From: Parazoarcus communis
GTDB taxonomy: Bacteria > Pseudomonadota > Gammaproteobacteria > Burkholderiales > Rhodocyclaceae
Reading direction: 5' to 3'
Length of the DNA: 64,000 nucleotides
NCBI RefSeq assembly: GCF_003111645.1
Contig: NZ_CP022187.1
Span: 4,216,001-4,280,000, forward strand
Part shown: positions 19,604 through 28,574 of the stretch, piece by piece
Position numbering within the stretch: the first letter of the stretch is position 1
How the letters are laid out: each line of letters starts with the position of its first letter
Made by a program: the position numbers and the translations under genes
The notes under the pieces: generated by a model
What the model saw: the letters and a program-made list of their open reading frames with translations, nothing else
Database searches by the model: none
What the model was told of the DNA's origin: nothing

Positions 19604-19679
19604 GGCCAGTTAGCTCAGTTGGTAGAGCAGCGGATTGAAAATCCGCGTGTCCGTGGTTCGATTCCGCGACTGGCCACCA
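19604..19679 (+). tRNA. tRNA-Phe (anticodon GAA)
   Basis: This 76-nt tRNA includes an encoded CCA. The acceptor stem pairs GGCCAGT with ACTGGCC. The D-arm has TAGCTCAGTTGGTAGAGC. The anticodon loop TTGAAAA places GAA at 19637-19639, and the T-arm has GGTTCGATTCC. It stands alone behind its own sigma-70 promoter. Confidence 0.98.
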
Positions 19680-19690
19680 AAGCATTGCAA

Positions 19691-19725
19691 GCAAGAACGC
19701 CGATCCACTGGGTCGGCGTTCTTGC
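19691..19725 (+). terminator. Perfect 13-bp hairpin after tRNA-Phe
   Basis: GCAAGAACGCCGA (19691-19703) pairs perfectly with TCGGCGTTCTTGC (19713-19725) around a 9-nt loop. There is no long T tract. Its position 11 nt after the tRNA makes a transcription end or 3'-processing signal most likely. Confidence 0.65.
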
Positions 19726-19799
19726 GTTCACGACTGGGAAGTCCGCGTGGCAGTTTCTTGAACGGCAGCGTCTCGCTCCGGAATCCAGCACTTCGACAT

Positions 19800-21326
19800 T
19801 CACAGCTTCTCAAGCCCATCCCTCACCAACGCCGCACGTTGGTGGATAGCGTCGCGTGCCACCTCATCGAACTTCCCCAACTGCCGATAAACCATCCCCA
19901 GCCGATGATTGGTCTCGAGCACTGCCCGATTTCGCTCAAAAAAGTCCCAATACAAGACGTTGAACGGGCAGGCCCTCTCTCCGCTTCGTGCGCTGCGGTC
20001 GTAGGCGCAGCCTTTGCAGTAGTCGCTCATGCGGTCGATATAGGCGGCACTTGATACATACGGTTTCGTCGCAAGGCCACCGCCGTCTGCGTACTGGCTC
20101 ATGCCCAGGGTGTTGGGCAGTTCCACCCACTCGAAGGCGTCGATGTAGATGCCGAGGTACCAGCGGTGCACGGCCACCGGATCGAGGCCGGCGAGGAGGG
20201 CGAAGTTGCCGATTACCATCAGGCGCTGGATGTGGTGGGCGTAGGCGTGTTCCAGCGACTGGTTGATGCTGTGGGCGAGGCAGCGCATTCGCGTCTCGCC
20301 GGTCCAGAACCACGATGGAAGCGGGCGGTCGTGTCCGAAAAAGTTATGGCTGACGTAGTCAGGCATGTTCGCCCAATACACGCCGCGCACGTATTCGCGC
20401 CAGCCGAGGATCTGGCGAATGAAGCCTTCTGCCGCAGGCAGTGGCACTTTGCCTTCGAGGTGGGCGGTTTCGGCGCGCTGCACGACCTCGCGCGGGTTGA
20501 GCATCTTGGTGTTGAGTGCGAATGAGAGCAAAGAGTGGAACAGACGCCACGCGCGGTAGGTAAGCGCATCCTGGAAGTCGCCAAAGTGGGGCAGGCCGTC
20601 GCGGATGAAATCATCCAGTTGCTGCAGGGCTTCCGCACTGTTCAGCGGCCAGGTGAAACGGTCTGCCGAGGGGTTTCCGAAGTGGCCGACGCCCGCATCG
20701 ACGATGGTCTGCCACAGGGCGGTGTGATCGTGGCGTGGCCGGCGGTCGGTCGGTTCTGCAGGGTAGCCGGGCCAGGGTTTGCGGTTGTCCTGGTCGAAGT
20801 TCCACTTGCCACCGAGCGGCTTGTTGCCGGTCATCAACACCTGGTGCCGGCTGCGCATCTGGCGGTAGAAATGCTCCATCAGCCACTGCTTGCGCTGTGC
20901 AAAGATGTCTGCGGCCTCGTTGCGGGCGGTGTAGAAGTGTTCGCTATCGACCATGCCGCCCTTGAGTGCAGACTGCTTCAGGTAGTCGGCGAGTTGGCGG
21001 TCGAGACGCCATTCGTCAGGCGCCTGATATTCGAAGCGGTTGATGCCATGCTCTTTGACCAGCATGTCGAGATTGGCGCGTAATGACTGAAGGTTGCCAG
21101 GGGTGTCGATGGCCAGATAGACGACCCGGTGTCCTGCCTCGGACAAGGTGCTGGCGAAGTCTCGCATGGCAGCAAAGATGCCGATGATCTTCTGCGCATG
21201 GTGCAGGACGTAGTCGGTTTCCTGACGGATTTCCATCAGGACGTAGACCACATCGGGAGCGGTGGTGGCGAACCAGCTGTGCCCAGGGTTGAGCTGGTCG
21301 CCGAGAATGAGGCGCAGCGTTGTCAT
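19800..21326 (-). CDS. phrB: FeS-type photolyase-related protein (PhrB/CryPro family)
   Basis: This 508-residue flavoprotein belongs to the FeS bacterial cryptochrome/photolyase family, whose Agrobacterium member PhrB repairs (6-4) photoproducts. Four cysteines, C349, C437, C440 (YCKGC) and C453 (ACPFN), lie almost exactly where PhrB places its 4Fe-4S ligands. The N-terminal antenna domain starts RLILGDQLNPGHSWF, and the FAD domain has ILGWREYVRGVYW, HIQRLMVIGNFALLAGLDP and NTLGMSQYADGG. Its start overlaps the cryDASH stop by 4 bp, so it is the last gene of a three-gene operon. Confidence 0.93.
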   Translation of the reverse strand: MTTLRLILGDQLNPGHSWFATTAPDVVYVLMEIRQETDYVLHHAQKIIGIFAAMRDFASTLSEAGHRVVYLAIDTPGNLQSLRANLDMLVKEHGINRFEYQAPDEWRLDRQLADYLKQSALKGGMVDSEHFYTARNEAADIFAQRKQWLMEHFYRQMRSRHQVLMTGNKPLGGKWNFDQDNRKPWPGYPAEPTDRRPRHDHTALWQTIVDAGVGHFGNPSADRFTWPLNSAEALQQLDDFIRDGLPHFGDFQDALTYRAWRLFHSLLSFALNTKMLNPREVVQRAETAHLEGKVPLPAAEGFIRQILGWREYVRGVYWANMPDYVSHNFFGHDRPLPSWFWTGETRMRCLAHSINQSLEHAYAHHIQRLMVIGNFALLAGLDPVAVHRWYLGIYIDAFEWVELPNTLGMSQYADGGGLATKPYVSSAAYIDRMSDYCKGCAYDRSARSGERACPFNVLYWDFFERNRAVLETNHRLGMVYRQLGKFDEVARDAIHQRAALVRDGLEKL

Positions 21327-22612
21327 GGTGCACTCCAGCGTGCGCGGTAGTTCCCGTCGGGATCGTGTTCCGCAGCCTGTTTGTCGGGGTTGAAGCGGCG
21401 CCCCCCGCGCGGGTCGGTGCCGTAGCCAGCGATATACAGCCAGTTGCCCTGGTTGCTGCAGATGTCGAAGTCGATGAGGCAGGATTCGAACCAGGCGGCA
21501 CCTGCGCGCCAGTCACAGCCGAGTTCATGGATGAGATAGCTGGCGACGATCTGGCGCATGCGATTCGAGATATAGCCCGTTGCTGCAAGCTCCCGCATTC
21601 CGGCGTCGATCAGGGCGTGACCTGTCTGGCCGCAGCGCCAGCGTTCGAAGGCGCTTGTGTCATGCGGCGGGGACGCATTCCCCTTGAGCCCGCTGGCGCG
21701 GAACAGACGGCGGCCGTATTTGCGCTGAAGCAGGCGAAAGTAGTCGCGCCACAGCAGTTCGAACCACAGCCAGTAGCTGCTCTCGCTCGCACCGTGTTTG
21801 GCTTCGAAAGTCACGAGATGCGCATGGATCTGCGGTGCGGAGAGCGCGCCGACTGCCAGCCACGGAGAGAACTTGCTGGAGTCGTCGATGCCGGCAAGCT
21901 TGTTGCGGGTCGACTTGTAGCTGTGCGGCAACCGACGTGCCATGTAGCTTCGAAGATGCGCGATGGCTGCGGACTCGCTGCCGTGAAATTCCGGGCGGGT
22001 GCAGGGAAAGGCGGAGCGTGGATCTGGCGTCACTGACCGGATGCTTGTGTTCGACCGGTAGGGCATCAAACCCGTTGGCAAGGGTGGGAGTCGATCGCGT
22101 CCCGGCAGGGGGCGCCGAGGTCTGATAGCCGCTTTTTCGACCGCACGCCTGAATTCGGTGAACACATCGGGCAGGTCCTTGCGCACGAAGGGCAGCGTGC
22201 CGGGCTCGAGCAGGGTGGATTGCCAGGCCTCATCGACCATGATGTCTGACTGGCGCAAGGCTGCGACCTCGTCCTCTTCTTCGGGCGCTGCGATGGTTTC
22301 GCAGACGATTCTTTCTGCACCGAGCGATCGCGCCAGCGCTGGCAGGGCTTCAGCGCAAGGGCCGGTCAGTTCGATCAGGTGGCTCCCCGCCGCAGTGATT
22401 GCCTCTGAGAGGCCGGCAACGGCTGTGGAGACGAAGTGGCGCCGGTGCAGGCCAATTCGCGGGAAACCCCAGCGCGTCGTCTGCTCGGTCGCATGGCAGT
22501 AGACCGGAACGAGTTCGCAGCGGCTCTGCTCAGCGAGACAGCACGCCTTTTCGAACGCGGGGTTGTCATGCAGTCGCAGATCGTTTCGGAACCAGTAGAT
22601 GATGGCAGTCAT
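21323..22612 (-). CDS. DASH-family cryptochrome
   Basis: This 429-residue DNA-photolyase-family flavoprotein has an antenna-binding alpha/beta domain (IIYWFRNDLRLHDNPAFEKA) and FAD-binding helical domain (YKSTRNKLAGIDDSSKFSPW, WLWFELLWRDYFR, then GYISNRMRQIVASYLIHELG). The C-terminal NWLYIAGYGTDPRGGRRFNP is the DASH signature region. These proteins bind FAD and a folate antenna and repair CPDs mainly in single-stranded DNA, sometimes acting as light sensors. It overlaps both neighbours by ATGA. Confidence 0.93.
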   Translation of the reverse strand: MTAIIYWFRNDLRLHDNPAFEKACCLAEQSRCELVPVYCHATEQTTRWGFPRIGLHRRHFVSTAVAGLSEAITAAGSHLIELTGPCAEALPALARSLGAERIVCETIAAPEEEDEVAALRQSDIMVDEAWQSTLLEPGTLPFVRKDLPDVFTEFRRAVEKAAIRPRRPLPGRDRLPPLPTGLMPYRSNTSIRSVTPDPRSAFPCTRPEFHGSESAAIAHLRSYMARRLPHSYKSTRNKLAGIDDSSKFSPWLAVGALSAPQIHAHLVTFEAKHGASESSYWLWFELLWRDYFRLLQRKYGRRLFRASGLKGNASPPHDTSAFERWRCGQTGHALIDAGMRELAATGYISNRMRQIVASYLIHELGCDWRAGAAWFESCLIDFDICSNQGNWLYIAGYGTDPRGGRRFNPDKQAAEHDPDGNYRARWSAP

Positions 22613-22755
22613 GCGTCAGCCTTGCGCTGCCTGCTGCTGCAGCGGACGGAGCAGTACTTGACCTCTTCCCAGCAGCGCGCCCACTTCTTGCGCCAGGTGA
22701 AGGGACGACCGCAGCACGCGCAGATCCTGGTCGGTAAATCGGATTTCTTGAGCAT
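22609..22755 (-). CDS. DUF2256 small zinc-finger-like protein
   Basis: This small gene encodes 48 residues. The translation begins MLKKSDLPTRICACCGRPF and continues TWRKKWARCWEEVKYCS, with a CxCC...C...C...C pattern (C12, C14, C15, C28, C35, C39) typical of DUF2256 and suggestive of metal binding. DUF2256 genes are commonly found beside cryptochrome/photolyase genes. Its TGA overlaps the cryDASH ATG (ATGA). The overlapping 79-residue frame at 22616-22855 lacks these features and is a shadow. Confidence 0.9.
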   Translation of the reverse strand: MLKKSDLPTRICACCGRPFTWRKKWARCWEEVKYCSVRCSSRQRKADA

Positions 22756-22813
22756 GGATTGCAACAGCAAGGATGGCGTCGAACTCGGTCAGCCGGTGTG
22801 TGCGCAGAGCGAC

Positions 22814-22910
22814 GATTATCCTTGTTTGTCCTGGACAAAACTTATTGATGTTCATAGTATCAGAACGCCTGAGCTGAAATTATGATTGATGTTCAATATT
22901 TGTCGTGGAC
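22814..22910. promoter_or_regulatory. Repeat-bearing divergent control region, photolyase operon / DUF3429
   Basis: Elements in order: GATAAT on the minus strand at 22814-22819 (candidate -10 of the DUF2256 operon); a perfect 15-bp palindrome TTTGTCCTGGACAAA (22825-22839); ATTGATGTTCA at 22844-22854 and again at 22885-22895 (41-bp period); and TTTGTCGTGGAC (22899-22910), matching 11 of 12 bases of the palindrome's left side. It looks like paired operators for a shared regulator, possibly light- or stress-responsive. Confidence 0.6.
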
Positions 22911-22961
22911 GTATGTCAGCGGCCGAGTGTGAGCTTCAAGCCCTGTTGTGGAGAGCGTCTG

Positions 22962-23423
22962 ATGAATTTGCTTCCTGATTCCCGGCCGCATGCGGTTGCA
23001 TGGCTGGGTTATGGCGGCCTGTTGCCATTCGTGATGCTGACGGCGCTGCTTGCTGTCGATGTTGATGGGGGCGCGTTCTTCCGTGAAGCCCTGATTGGGT
23101 ACGGCGCGGTGATCCTCAGCTTTGTCGGCGCCTTGCATTGGGGCTTCGCAATGGTCCTGCCAACGCTTACCGCTCCGCAACGCACGGAGGCTTTTGTCTG
23201 GAGCACGGTGCCCGCGCTGCTGGCGTGGCCGGCAACCTGGCTGGCCGGCAGCGTTGCCGTACCCGTCCTGGTTTGCGGATTCATCGCCCATTACGTGCAG
23301 GATCTTCGCCTTGCACGGCGCGCGGAGTTGCCGGCCTGGTATCTGCCTTTGCGTCTGCAGCTGAGTGTCGTGGCGTGTGCGTGTCCTTCCGTCAGCCTGC
23401 TGCTTGGTCAGGTGGAACGCTGA
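22962..23423 (+). CDS. DUF3429 inner-membrane protein
   Basis: This 153-residue hydrophobic protein has about five TM helices (VAWLGYGGLLPFVMLTALLA, ALIGYGAVILSFVGALHWGF, WSTVPALLAWPATWLAGS, PVLVCGFIAHYVQDLRLA and a last one). The GALHWG and QDLRLARR segments are characteristic of DUF3429, related to mitochondrial TMEM69. Its function is unknown. ATG 22962 is chosen over the upstream frame start at 22905 because hydrophobic sequence begins just after it. It is divergent from the photolyase operon across a repeat-containing region, so shared regulation is plausible. Confidence 0.82.
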   Translation: MNLLPDSRPHAVAWLGYGGLLPFVMLTALLAVDVDGGAFFREALIGYGAVILSFVGALHWGFAMVLPTLTAPQRTEAFVWSTVPALLAWPATWLAGSVAVPVLVCGFIAHYVQDLRLARRAELPAWYLPLRLQLSVVACACPSVSLLLGQVER

Positions 23424-23426
23424 CGG

Positions 23427-23458
23427 CAGCCCCGCGCCAGAATTCTGGCGCGGGGCTG
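23427..23458. terminator. 32-bp perfect palindrome between convergent genes
   Basis: Two 16-base arms (CAGCCCCGCGCCAGAA and its complement) form a perfect palindrome. It lies between DUF3429 and the glutamate dehydrogenase stop. The RNA stem would be very stable in both directions; T tracts are lacking, so a bidirectional hairpin terminator or RNA-end stabiliser is inferred. Confidence 0.6.
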
Positions 23459-23465
23459 TGCGCTG

Positions 23466-26400
23466 TTAGGCCAGGTTGCGCAACTCCCTCAGTGTGACCG
23501 ACAGCATCGGCATGTCGATGACGGTCGAGCTCTTGATGTCGGCAAAGAGCAGACGGCTGCGTTCGATCTGGGTGCAGCGCTGGTTCTCCCATGCGGCGAC
23601 CAGGGCCTCCGGGTCGTCCAGATCGGGCGACAGGCGCAAGACGTTTCCGGCGAGGTGTCTCGCCTGCGCGGAGAGGTCGTCCCGCAGTGCGGTTCGCGCC
23701 AAGCCTTGCCAGTGCGTCTCGGCGGGCAGGGCGGAAATCTGTTTGCCCAGCCAGTGCAGGTCGAAGCGACCGCCGAGCGCGAAGTACACGCTGGCGACGA
23801 TCTGCTGAGCGCGCCCGGTTTCTGCTGCCACTTCCACCAGATCGAGTGCCGAGTAGAGCTCGCCGAGCCCCGCAACCCGTTGCGCGAGTGACTCGGGTAC
23901 GCCTTGTTCGATGTAACTGCCGGCCATCTGGTCAAGCTCTGCGCGGTAAGCGGGGGTGACGACCTCGTGCAGGGTGTGGGCGAGTTCGGTCGCGCCGGGG
24001 CGGAAGCGCTCGAGCGTGACCGAGAGGTCGCGGGTGAGTTCGGGATGGCGCAGGAACCACAGCGTGCCGCGCAGTACGAGACGGCTGGAGTCGATGATCA
24101 TGGCCGTCTGCACCGCGTCCGCCACCTGGTTGTCGAGCGCTTCGATTTCCTCCCACAGCGAGACCAGGTGGAACACCTCCCGCGTTGCCAGATAGGCGCG
24201 AACAATGTCAGGGGCGGTCGCGCCGGTTTCTTCCTGCAGGCGGCTTACGAATGTGGCGCCGACGCGGTTGATCATGCTGTTGATGACGTGCGTGGCAATG
24301 ATCTCGCGCTGCAGCGGGTGACGCTGAATGTGATCGGCGTAGCGCTCACACAGTGCTTTCGGGAAGTAGCGCATCAGCGCCTGCGAGATGAAGGGGTCCT
24401 CCGGCAGATCCGACGCAAGCACCGCGTCGTAGAGCTCGATCTTGCTGTAGGCCAGCAGCACTGCGAGCTCGGGTGAGGTCAGGCCGGTATGCGCAATCTT
24501 GCGTTCGGCAATTTCCTCGTCGAAGGGCAGGAACTCCAGTTTGCGGTTGAGGCGGCCAGCGTTGCCCAGCTTGCGCATGTAACGCGCCTGCTCGTCGAGC
24601 AGCTCGACGCCGCGGGTTCTTGCGACAGACAGGTTCTGCGTCTGGAAATAGTTGTCGCGCAGGACCAGTTCGGCCACTTCATCGGTCATCTCGAGCAGCA
24701 GCTTGTTGCGCTGCTTCTCGGTGAGCTCGCCTTCGGCCATCACTGCGTTGAGCAGGATCTTGATATTGACCTCATGGTCCGAGCAATCTACGCCACCCGA
24801 GTTGTCGATGGCGTCGGTGCAGATTCGGCCACCTTTCAGTGCGAATTCGATACGGCCGAGCTGGGTGGCCCCCAGATTGCCGCCTTCGCCGACGACCTTG
24901 CACTGCAGTTCGTTGCCATTGACGCGGATTGCATCGTTGGCACGGTCACCTACCGAGGCGTCGGTTTCGCTGCTGGCCTTGATGTAGGTGCCAATGCCGC
25001 CGTTGTAGAGCAGGTCGGCCGGCGCCTTGAGGATGCAACGCATCAGTTCGGAGGGCGGCAGGAACTCGGCGTCGGTGCCGAGGATTTCGCGCATCTGCGG
25101 GGTCAGGGCAATCGACTTTACGCTCCGGGGCCAGATTCCGCCGCCTGCGGAGATCAGTTTGGCGTCGTAGTCCTCCCACGATGAACGCGGCAGGGCGAAG
25201 AGGCGGGCGCGTTCGTTCCAGCTGGTCTCCGGATCGGGGTTCGGGTCGATGAAGATATGGCGGTGGTCGAAGGCGGCAAGCAGCTTGATCTGTTTCGACA
25301 GCAGCATGCCGTTGCCGAACACGTCGCCCGACATGTCGCCGACACCCACCACCGTGAACGCTTCCTCCTGGGTGTTGATGCCCATCTCGCGGAAGTGGCG
25401 CTTGACCGATTCCCAGGCACCGCGGGCGGTGATGCCCATCTTCTTGTGGTCATAGCCGACCGATCCGCCTGAGGCGAAGGCGTCACCGAGCCAGAAGCCA
25501 TACTCGTTCGCGACGCCATTGGCGATGTCGGAGAAGGTTGCGGTGCCCTTGTCGGCTGCGACCACCAGGTAGGGGTCGTCCTCGTCATGGCGGACCACGT
25601 TCTCGGGCGGTACCACCTTGCCCTGCACGAGGTTGTCGGTGAGATCGAGCAAGCCGGACAGGAAGATGCGATAGCAGGCGATGCCTTCGGCCTGCAAGGC
25701 TTCGCGACCACCGCTCGTGGGCGCGTTCTTGACGACGAAGCCGCCTTTGGATCCCACGGGCACGATCACCGCATTCTTGACGATCTGCGCTTTCACCAGA
25801 CCGAGGATCTCGGTACGGAAGTCTTCCATCCGGTCAGACCAGCGCAGCCCGCCACGTGCGACCTTGCCGCCGCGCAGGTGCACCCCCTCGACCCGCGGCG
25901 AGTAGACGAAAATCTCGAACATCGGCTTGGGCTGAGGCAGGTTGGGGATCTGCGAGGGGTCGAGCTTGAATGAAAGGTAGGGCTTGGGCGCGCCGTCCTT
26001 GCCGGGCTGGTAGAAGTTGGTGCGCAGCGTGGCCTGGATCATGGCCAGGAACTGGCGCAGGATGCGGTCCTCGTCGAGGTTGGCAACGCTGTCGAGCGTG
26101 GCGTTGATCTCCTCCACGATGCGCTCGCAGCGGGCGCTGCGTTCGCGCTCACCGGCGGGGTCGAAGCGCGCGCGGAACAGGCTGGCCAGTTGCGCGGTGA
26201 GCGCCGGGTAGTTGGCCAGGGTCTGCTCCATGTAGGTCTGGCTGAAAGTGAAGGCCGCCTGTTTCATGTGCTTGGCGTAGGCGCGCAACATGCTGATTTC
26301 GCGCCAGTCGAGGCCAGCCAGCAGGGTCAGGCGGTTGAAGTCGTCGTTCTCGATCGCACCCTGCCAGGCGCGCCGGAACACGGCGTGAAACAGCGGTCGC

Positions 26401-28286
26401 AGTTGTTCCAGATTCAGTTTGTCGACGCCGGCAAAGGTCATGCCGAAGTCGTGCATCCACACCAGAGAGCCGTCCTGCCGCTCGATGCGGTAGGGGCGCT
26501 CTTCGACCACCTTGACCCCGGTGCGCTCAAGCATCGGCAGGCTCAGCGAGAGCGGGACCGGCGTATCTGCGTAGAACAGCTTGAAGTGGAGGCGGCCCGC
26601 AGGCGCCTCAAGCGGCACGTAAAGATTCATGGCCAGGCCGTCGCTGGCCTCGATCGACTCCATGAGTTCGATGTCGTGCACCGCGTTGCGCGCAGCGTAG
26701 TCCTCGCGGTAGCCGGCGGGGAATGCGTTGAGGTAGCGCCGGCACAGCGACATGCCGTGCTCTTCACCGTGATGTTCGAGCAAGGCCTGCTGCAGACCGT
26801 CTTCCCAGCGCCGCGCCACACTGACCAGGCGGGCTTCGACTTCGCGTACGTCAAACGGCGGAATCGTCGAGTCCTTGGTGCGGACGGTAATCAGCACGCG
26901 GGCCAGGGCGGATTCGGAGAAGTGCACCTCGAATTCGGATGCAACGCCGCCAAAGGACTCCATGAGCACCGCCTGCATGCGCTTGCGCTGCTCGGTGTTG
27001 TAGTTTTCCCGCGGGACGTAGATCAGGCAGGAAACGAAGCGGGCAAAGGCATCGCAGCGCACGAACAGGCGGATGCGCTGACGTTCGCCGAGACGGAGAA
27101 TGCCGGTCGCGGTGTTGAACAACTCGTCGGTCGAACTCTGAAACAGCTCATCGCGCGGATACTGCTCGAGAATTGTTGCCAGCGCCTTGCCGGCGTGGCT
27201 GCCGGGCAGCAGGCCCGCCTGCGCGATCACCGTCTGCAGTTTGCGCCGCAGCAGCGGGATGCGTTTGGGGTTGGTGTTGTAGGCGGTGGAGGTGAGCAGG
27301 CCGATGATGCGGCGCTCGCCGGTGACGTGTCCCTCGGCATCGAAAGTCTTGACGCTGACGTGGTCGAGATAGCCCTGACGGTGGATGGTCGAGCGTGTAT
27401 TCGACTTGGTGATGGTCAGCAGGGTGGGGAGGTGGGCCTGCGCCTTGAGCTGCGGCGGCAGGGCCGCGAATGACTGGGATTGCAGGTTGTCGCCCGATTC
27501 ACGCAGCAGACCGATGCCGGAGCCGCTGCGAATGCGCAACTCGTTGTCACCGCCCTCGCTGATCAGATCGTAGTCGCGACAGCCGAGCAGCACGAAGTTG
27601 TCGTCCGCCATCCACTCCAGAAAGGCCCGGGCTTCGGCGATGTCTTCCGGGGTTTCCGGGGCGGTGGTGGTGGCCGTTTCGGCAATCACGTCATCGAGAC
27701 GCTGCTTCATGGCCGGCCAGTCGGCAACCGCAGCGTTCACATCCTGCAAAACGCGGGTGATGCCGGTCCGGATCGCGTCAAGCTCGTCCGGGTTGGTGCG
27801 GCGATCGACTTCGACATGGATGATCGACTCGTAGTGCGCGCCGTCCTCATCGGCGGCATCCGCAACCTTGACGAGCAGCCCCTGTGCATCGCGAATCACC
27901 GGAATGACCGGGTGAATGATCAGGTGCAGGGTGAGTCCCTGCCGATTGACCTCGATGCCGATCGAATCGACGAGGAAAGGCATGTCCTTGCCGACCATTT
28001 CGATGACGGTGTGGGTGGACTCCCATCCGTGCTCGTCGATGCGGGGGTTGTACACCCGCAGTTTCAGGCCGTCGTCGTGCTGGCGCGCAAACTGCCAGTG
28101 GCTCAGTACCGCGCCGTACAGATCGGCGACGTCGCGCTCGGCGAGGTCATCGATATCGACCTGGCTGAAGTACTTGCGAACGAATGGTTCCGCTGCTTCT
28201 GCCTGCTCTGCGGGCAGTTTCGCGTGGATCATTGCCACCACGTCTTCGATCTGGCTGTTGCTGGCTGCATCGGTGGGTGCGGGCAT
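23466..28286 (-). CDS. gdhB: NAD-specific glutamate dehydrogenase, large type
   Basis: This protein of about 1606 residues belongs to the roughly 180-kDa bacterial GDH class (GdhB of Pseudomonas). It converts glutamate to 2-oxoglutarate with NAD+, mainly catabolically. The long N-terminal region includes ACT-like regulatory segments. The catalytic core includes LRWSDRMEDFRTEILGLVKA, VPVGSKGGFVVKN, FSDIANGVANEYGFWLGDAF, VVGVGDMSGDVFGNGMLLS and CKVVGEGGNLGATQLGRIEF. Start 28286 (MPAPTDAASN) is preferred to 28352 because GAGGAG lies 9 bp upstream. It is divergent from the hemA region. Confidence 0.94.
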   Translation of the reverse strand: MPAPTDAASNSQIEDVVAMIHAKLPAEQAEAAEPFVRKYFSQVDIDDLAERDVADLYGAVLSHWQFARQHDDGLKLRVYNPRIDEHGWESTHTVIEMVGKDMPFLVDSIGIEVNRQGLTLHLIIHPVIPVIRDAQGLLVKVADAADEDGAHYESIIHVEVDRRTNPDELDAIRTGITRVLQDVNAAVADWPAMKQRLDDVIAETATTTAPETPEDIAEARAFLEWMADDNFVLLGCRDYDLISEGGDNELRIRSGSGIGLLRESGDNLQSQSFAALPPQLKAQAHLPTLLTITKSNTRSTIHRQGYLDHVSVKTFDAEGHVTGERRIIGLLTSTAYNTNPKRIPLLRRKLQTVIAQAGLLPGSHAGKALATILEQYPRDELFQSSTDELFNTATGILRLGERQRIRLFVRCDAFARFVSCLIYVPRENYNTEQRKRMQAVLMESFGGVASEFEVHFSESALARVLITVRTKDSTIPPFDVREVEARLVSVARRWEDGLQQALLEHHGEEHGMSLCRRYLNAFPAGYREDYAARNAVHDIELMESIEASDGLAMNLYVPLEAPAGRLHFKLFYADTPVPLSLSLPMLERTGVKVVEERPYRIERQDGSLVWMHDFGMTFAGVDKLNLEQLRPLFHAVFRRAWQGAIENDDFNRLTLLAGLDWREISMLRAYAKHMKQAAFTFSQTYMEQTLANYPALTAQLASLFRARFDPAGERERSARCERIVEEINATLDSVANLDEDRILRQFLAMIQATLRTNFYQPGKDGAPKPYLSFKLDPSQIPNLPQPKPMFEIFVYSPRVEGVHLRGGKVARGGLRWSDRMEDFRTEILGLVKAQIVKNAVIVPVGSKGGFVVKNAPTSGGREALQAEGIACYRIFLSGLLDLTDNLVQGKVVPPENVVRHDEDDPYLVVAADKGTATFSDIANGVANEYGFWLGDAFASGGSVGYDHKKMGITARGAWESVKRHFREMGINTQEEAFTVVGVGDMSGDVFGNGMLLSKQIKLLAAFDHRHIFIDPNPDPETSWNERARLFALPRSSWEDYDAKLISAGGGIWPRSVKSIALTPQMREILGTDAEFLPPSELMRCILKAPADLLYNGGIGTYIKASSETDASVGDRANDAIRVNGNELQCKVVGEGGNLGATQLGRIEFALKGGRICTDAIDNSGGVDCSDHEVNIKILLNAVMAEGELTEKQRNKLLLEMTDEVAELVLRDNYFQTQNLSVARTRGVELLDEQARYMRKLGNAGRLNRKLEFLPFDEEIAERKIAHTGLTSPELAVLLAYSKIELYDAVLASDLPEDPFISQALMRYFPKALCERYADHIQRHPLQREIIATHVINSMINRVGATFVSRLQEETGATAPDIVRAYLATREVFHLVSLWEEIEALDNQVADAVQTAMIIDSSRLVLRGTLWFLRHPELTRDLSVTLERFRPGATELAHTLHEVVTPAYRAELDQMAGSYIEQGVPESLAQRVAGLGELYSALDLVEVAAETGRAQQIVASVYFALGGRFDLHWLGKQISALPAETHWQGLARTALRDDLSAQARHLAGNVLRLSPDLDDPEALVAAWENQRCTQIERSRLLFADIKSSTVIDMPMLSVTLRELRNLA

Positions 28287-28448
28287 CACGACGGTCTCCT
28301 CGTTGTTTTGACATGCCTGGATGGCCTCCGGCGTGGTGCAGTCAGCGTGCACCTGATGTTCTTTTCGTGGCCGGCAGGCTCATTTATTCAATGAGCCTAC
28401 CCCACTCTGGCGAGGGGGGGAAGTTGGTGTTTGCGCTATAATCGGCCG

Positions 28449-28541
28449 TACAGAGCACGGCTGGCGCTGCGCGTCGGTGAGTGTGATTTCGCTTGAGGCT
28501 GGAATGAGCGGGCCACCATGGGTGCTGGCCCGTTTTCTTTT
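28449..28541 (+). ncRNA. Candidate short RNA upstream of hemA
   Basis: A TATAAT box at 28437-28442 is followed about 70 nt later by an intrinsic terminator: CGGGCCA (28509-28515) pairs with TGGCCCG (28526-28532), and then TTTTCTTTT. A second TATAAT (28596-28601) lies between this terminator and hemA. The layout implies an independent transcript of roughly 90 nt or an attenuated hemA leader. No known RNA family was recognised; the start is an estimate and no good -35 box is seen. Confidence 0.4.
28509..28541 (+). terminator. Intrinsic terminator upstream of hemA
   Basis: A 7-bp GC stem (CGGGCCA/TGGCCCG), with additional ACC/GGT pairing inside, is followed by TTTTCTTTT. The T tract is on the plus strand only, so it stops rightward transcription before hemA. 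Confidence 0.8.
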
Positions 28542-28574
28542 GGCGTTACCGGAAGCGCTTGATTTAGCGCATTC

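Noticed and set aside
22616..22855. 79-codon frame upstream of cryDASH
   Set aside because: It overlaps the DUF2256 gene in another frame. The 48-residue DUF2256 frame has the conserved Cys pattern and ATGA coupling.
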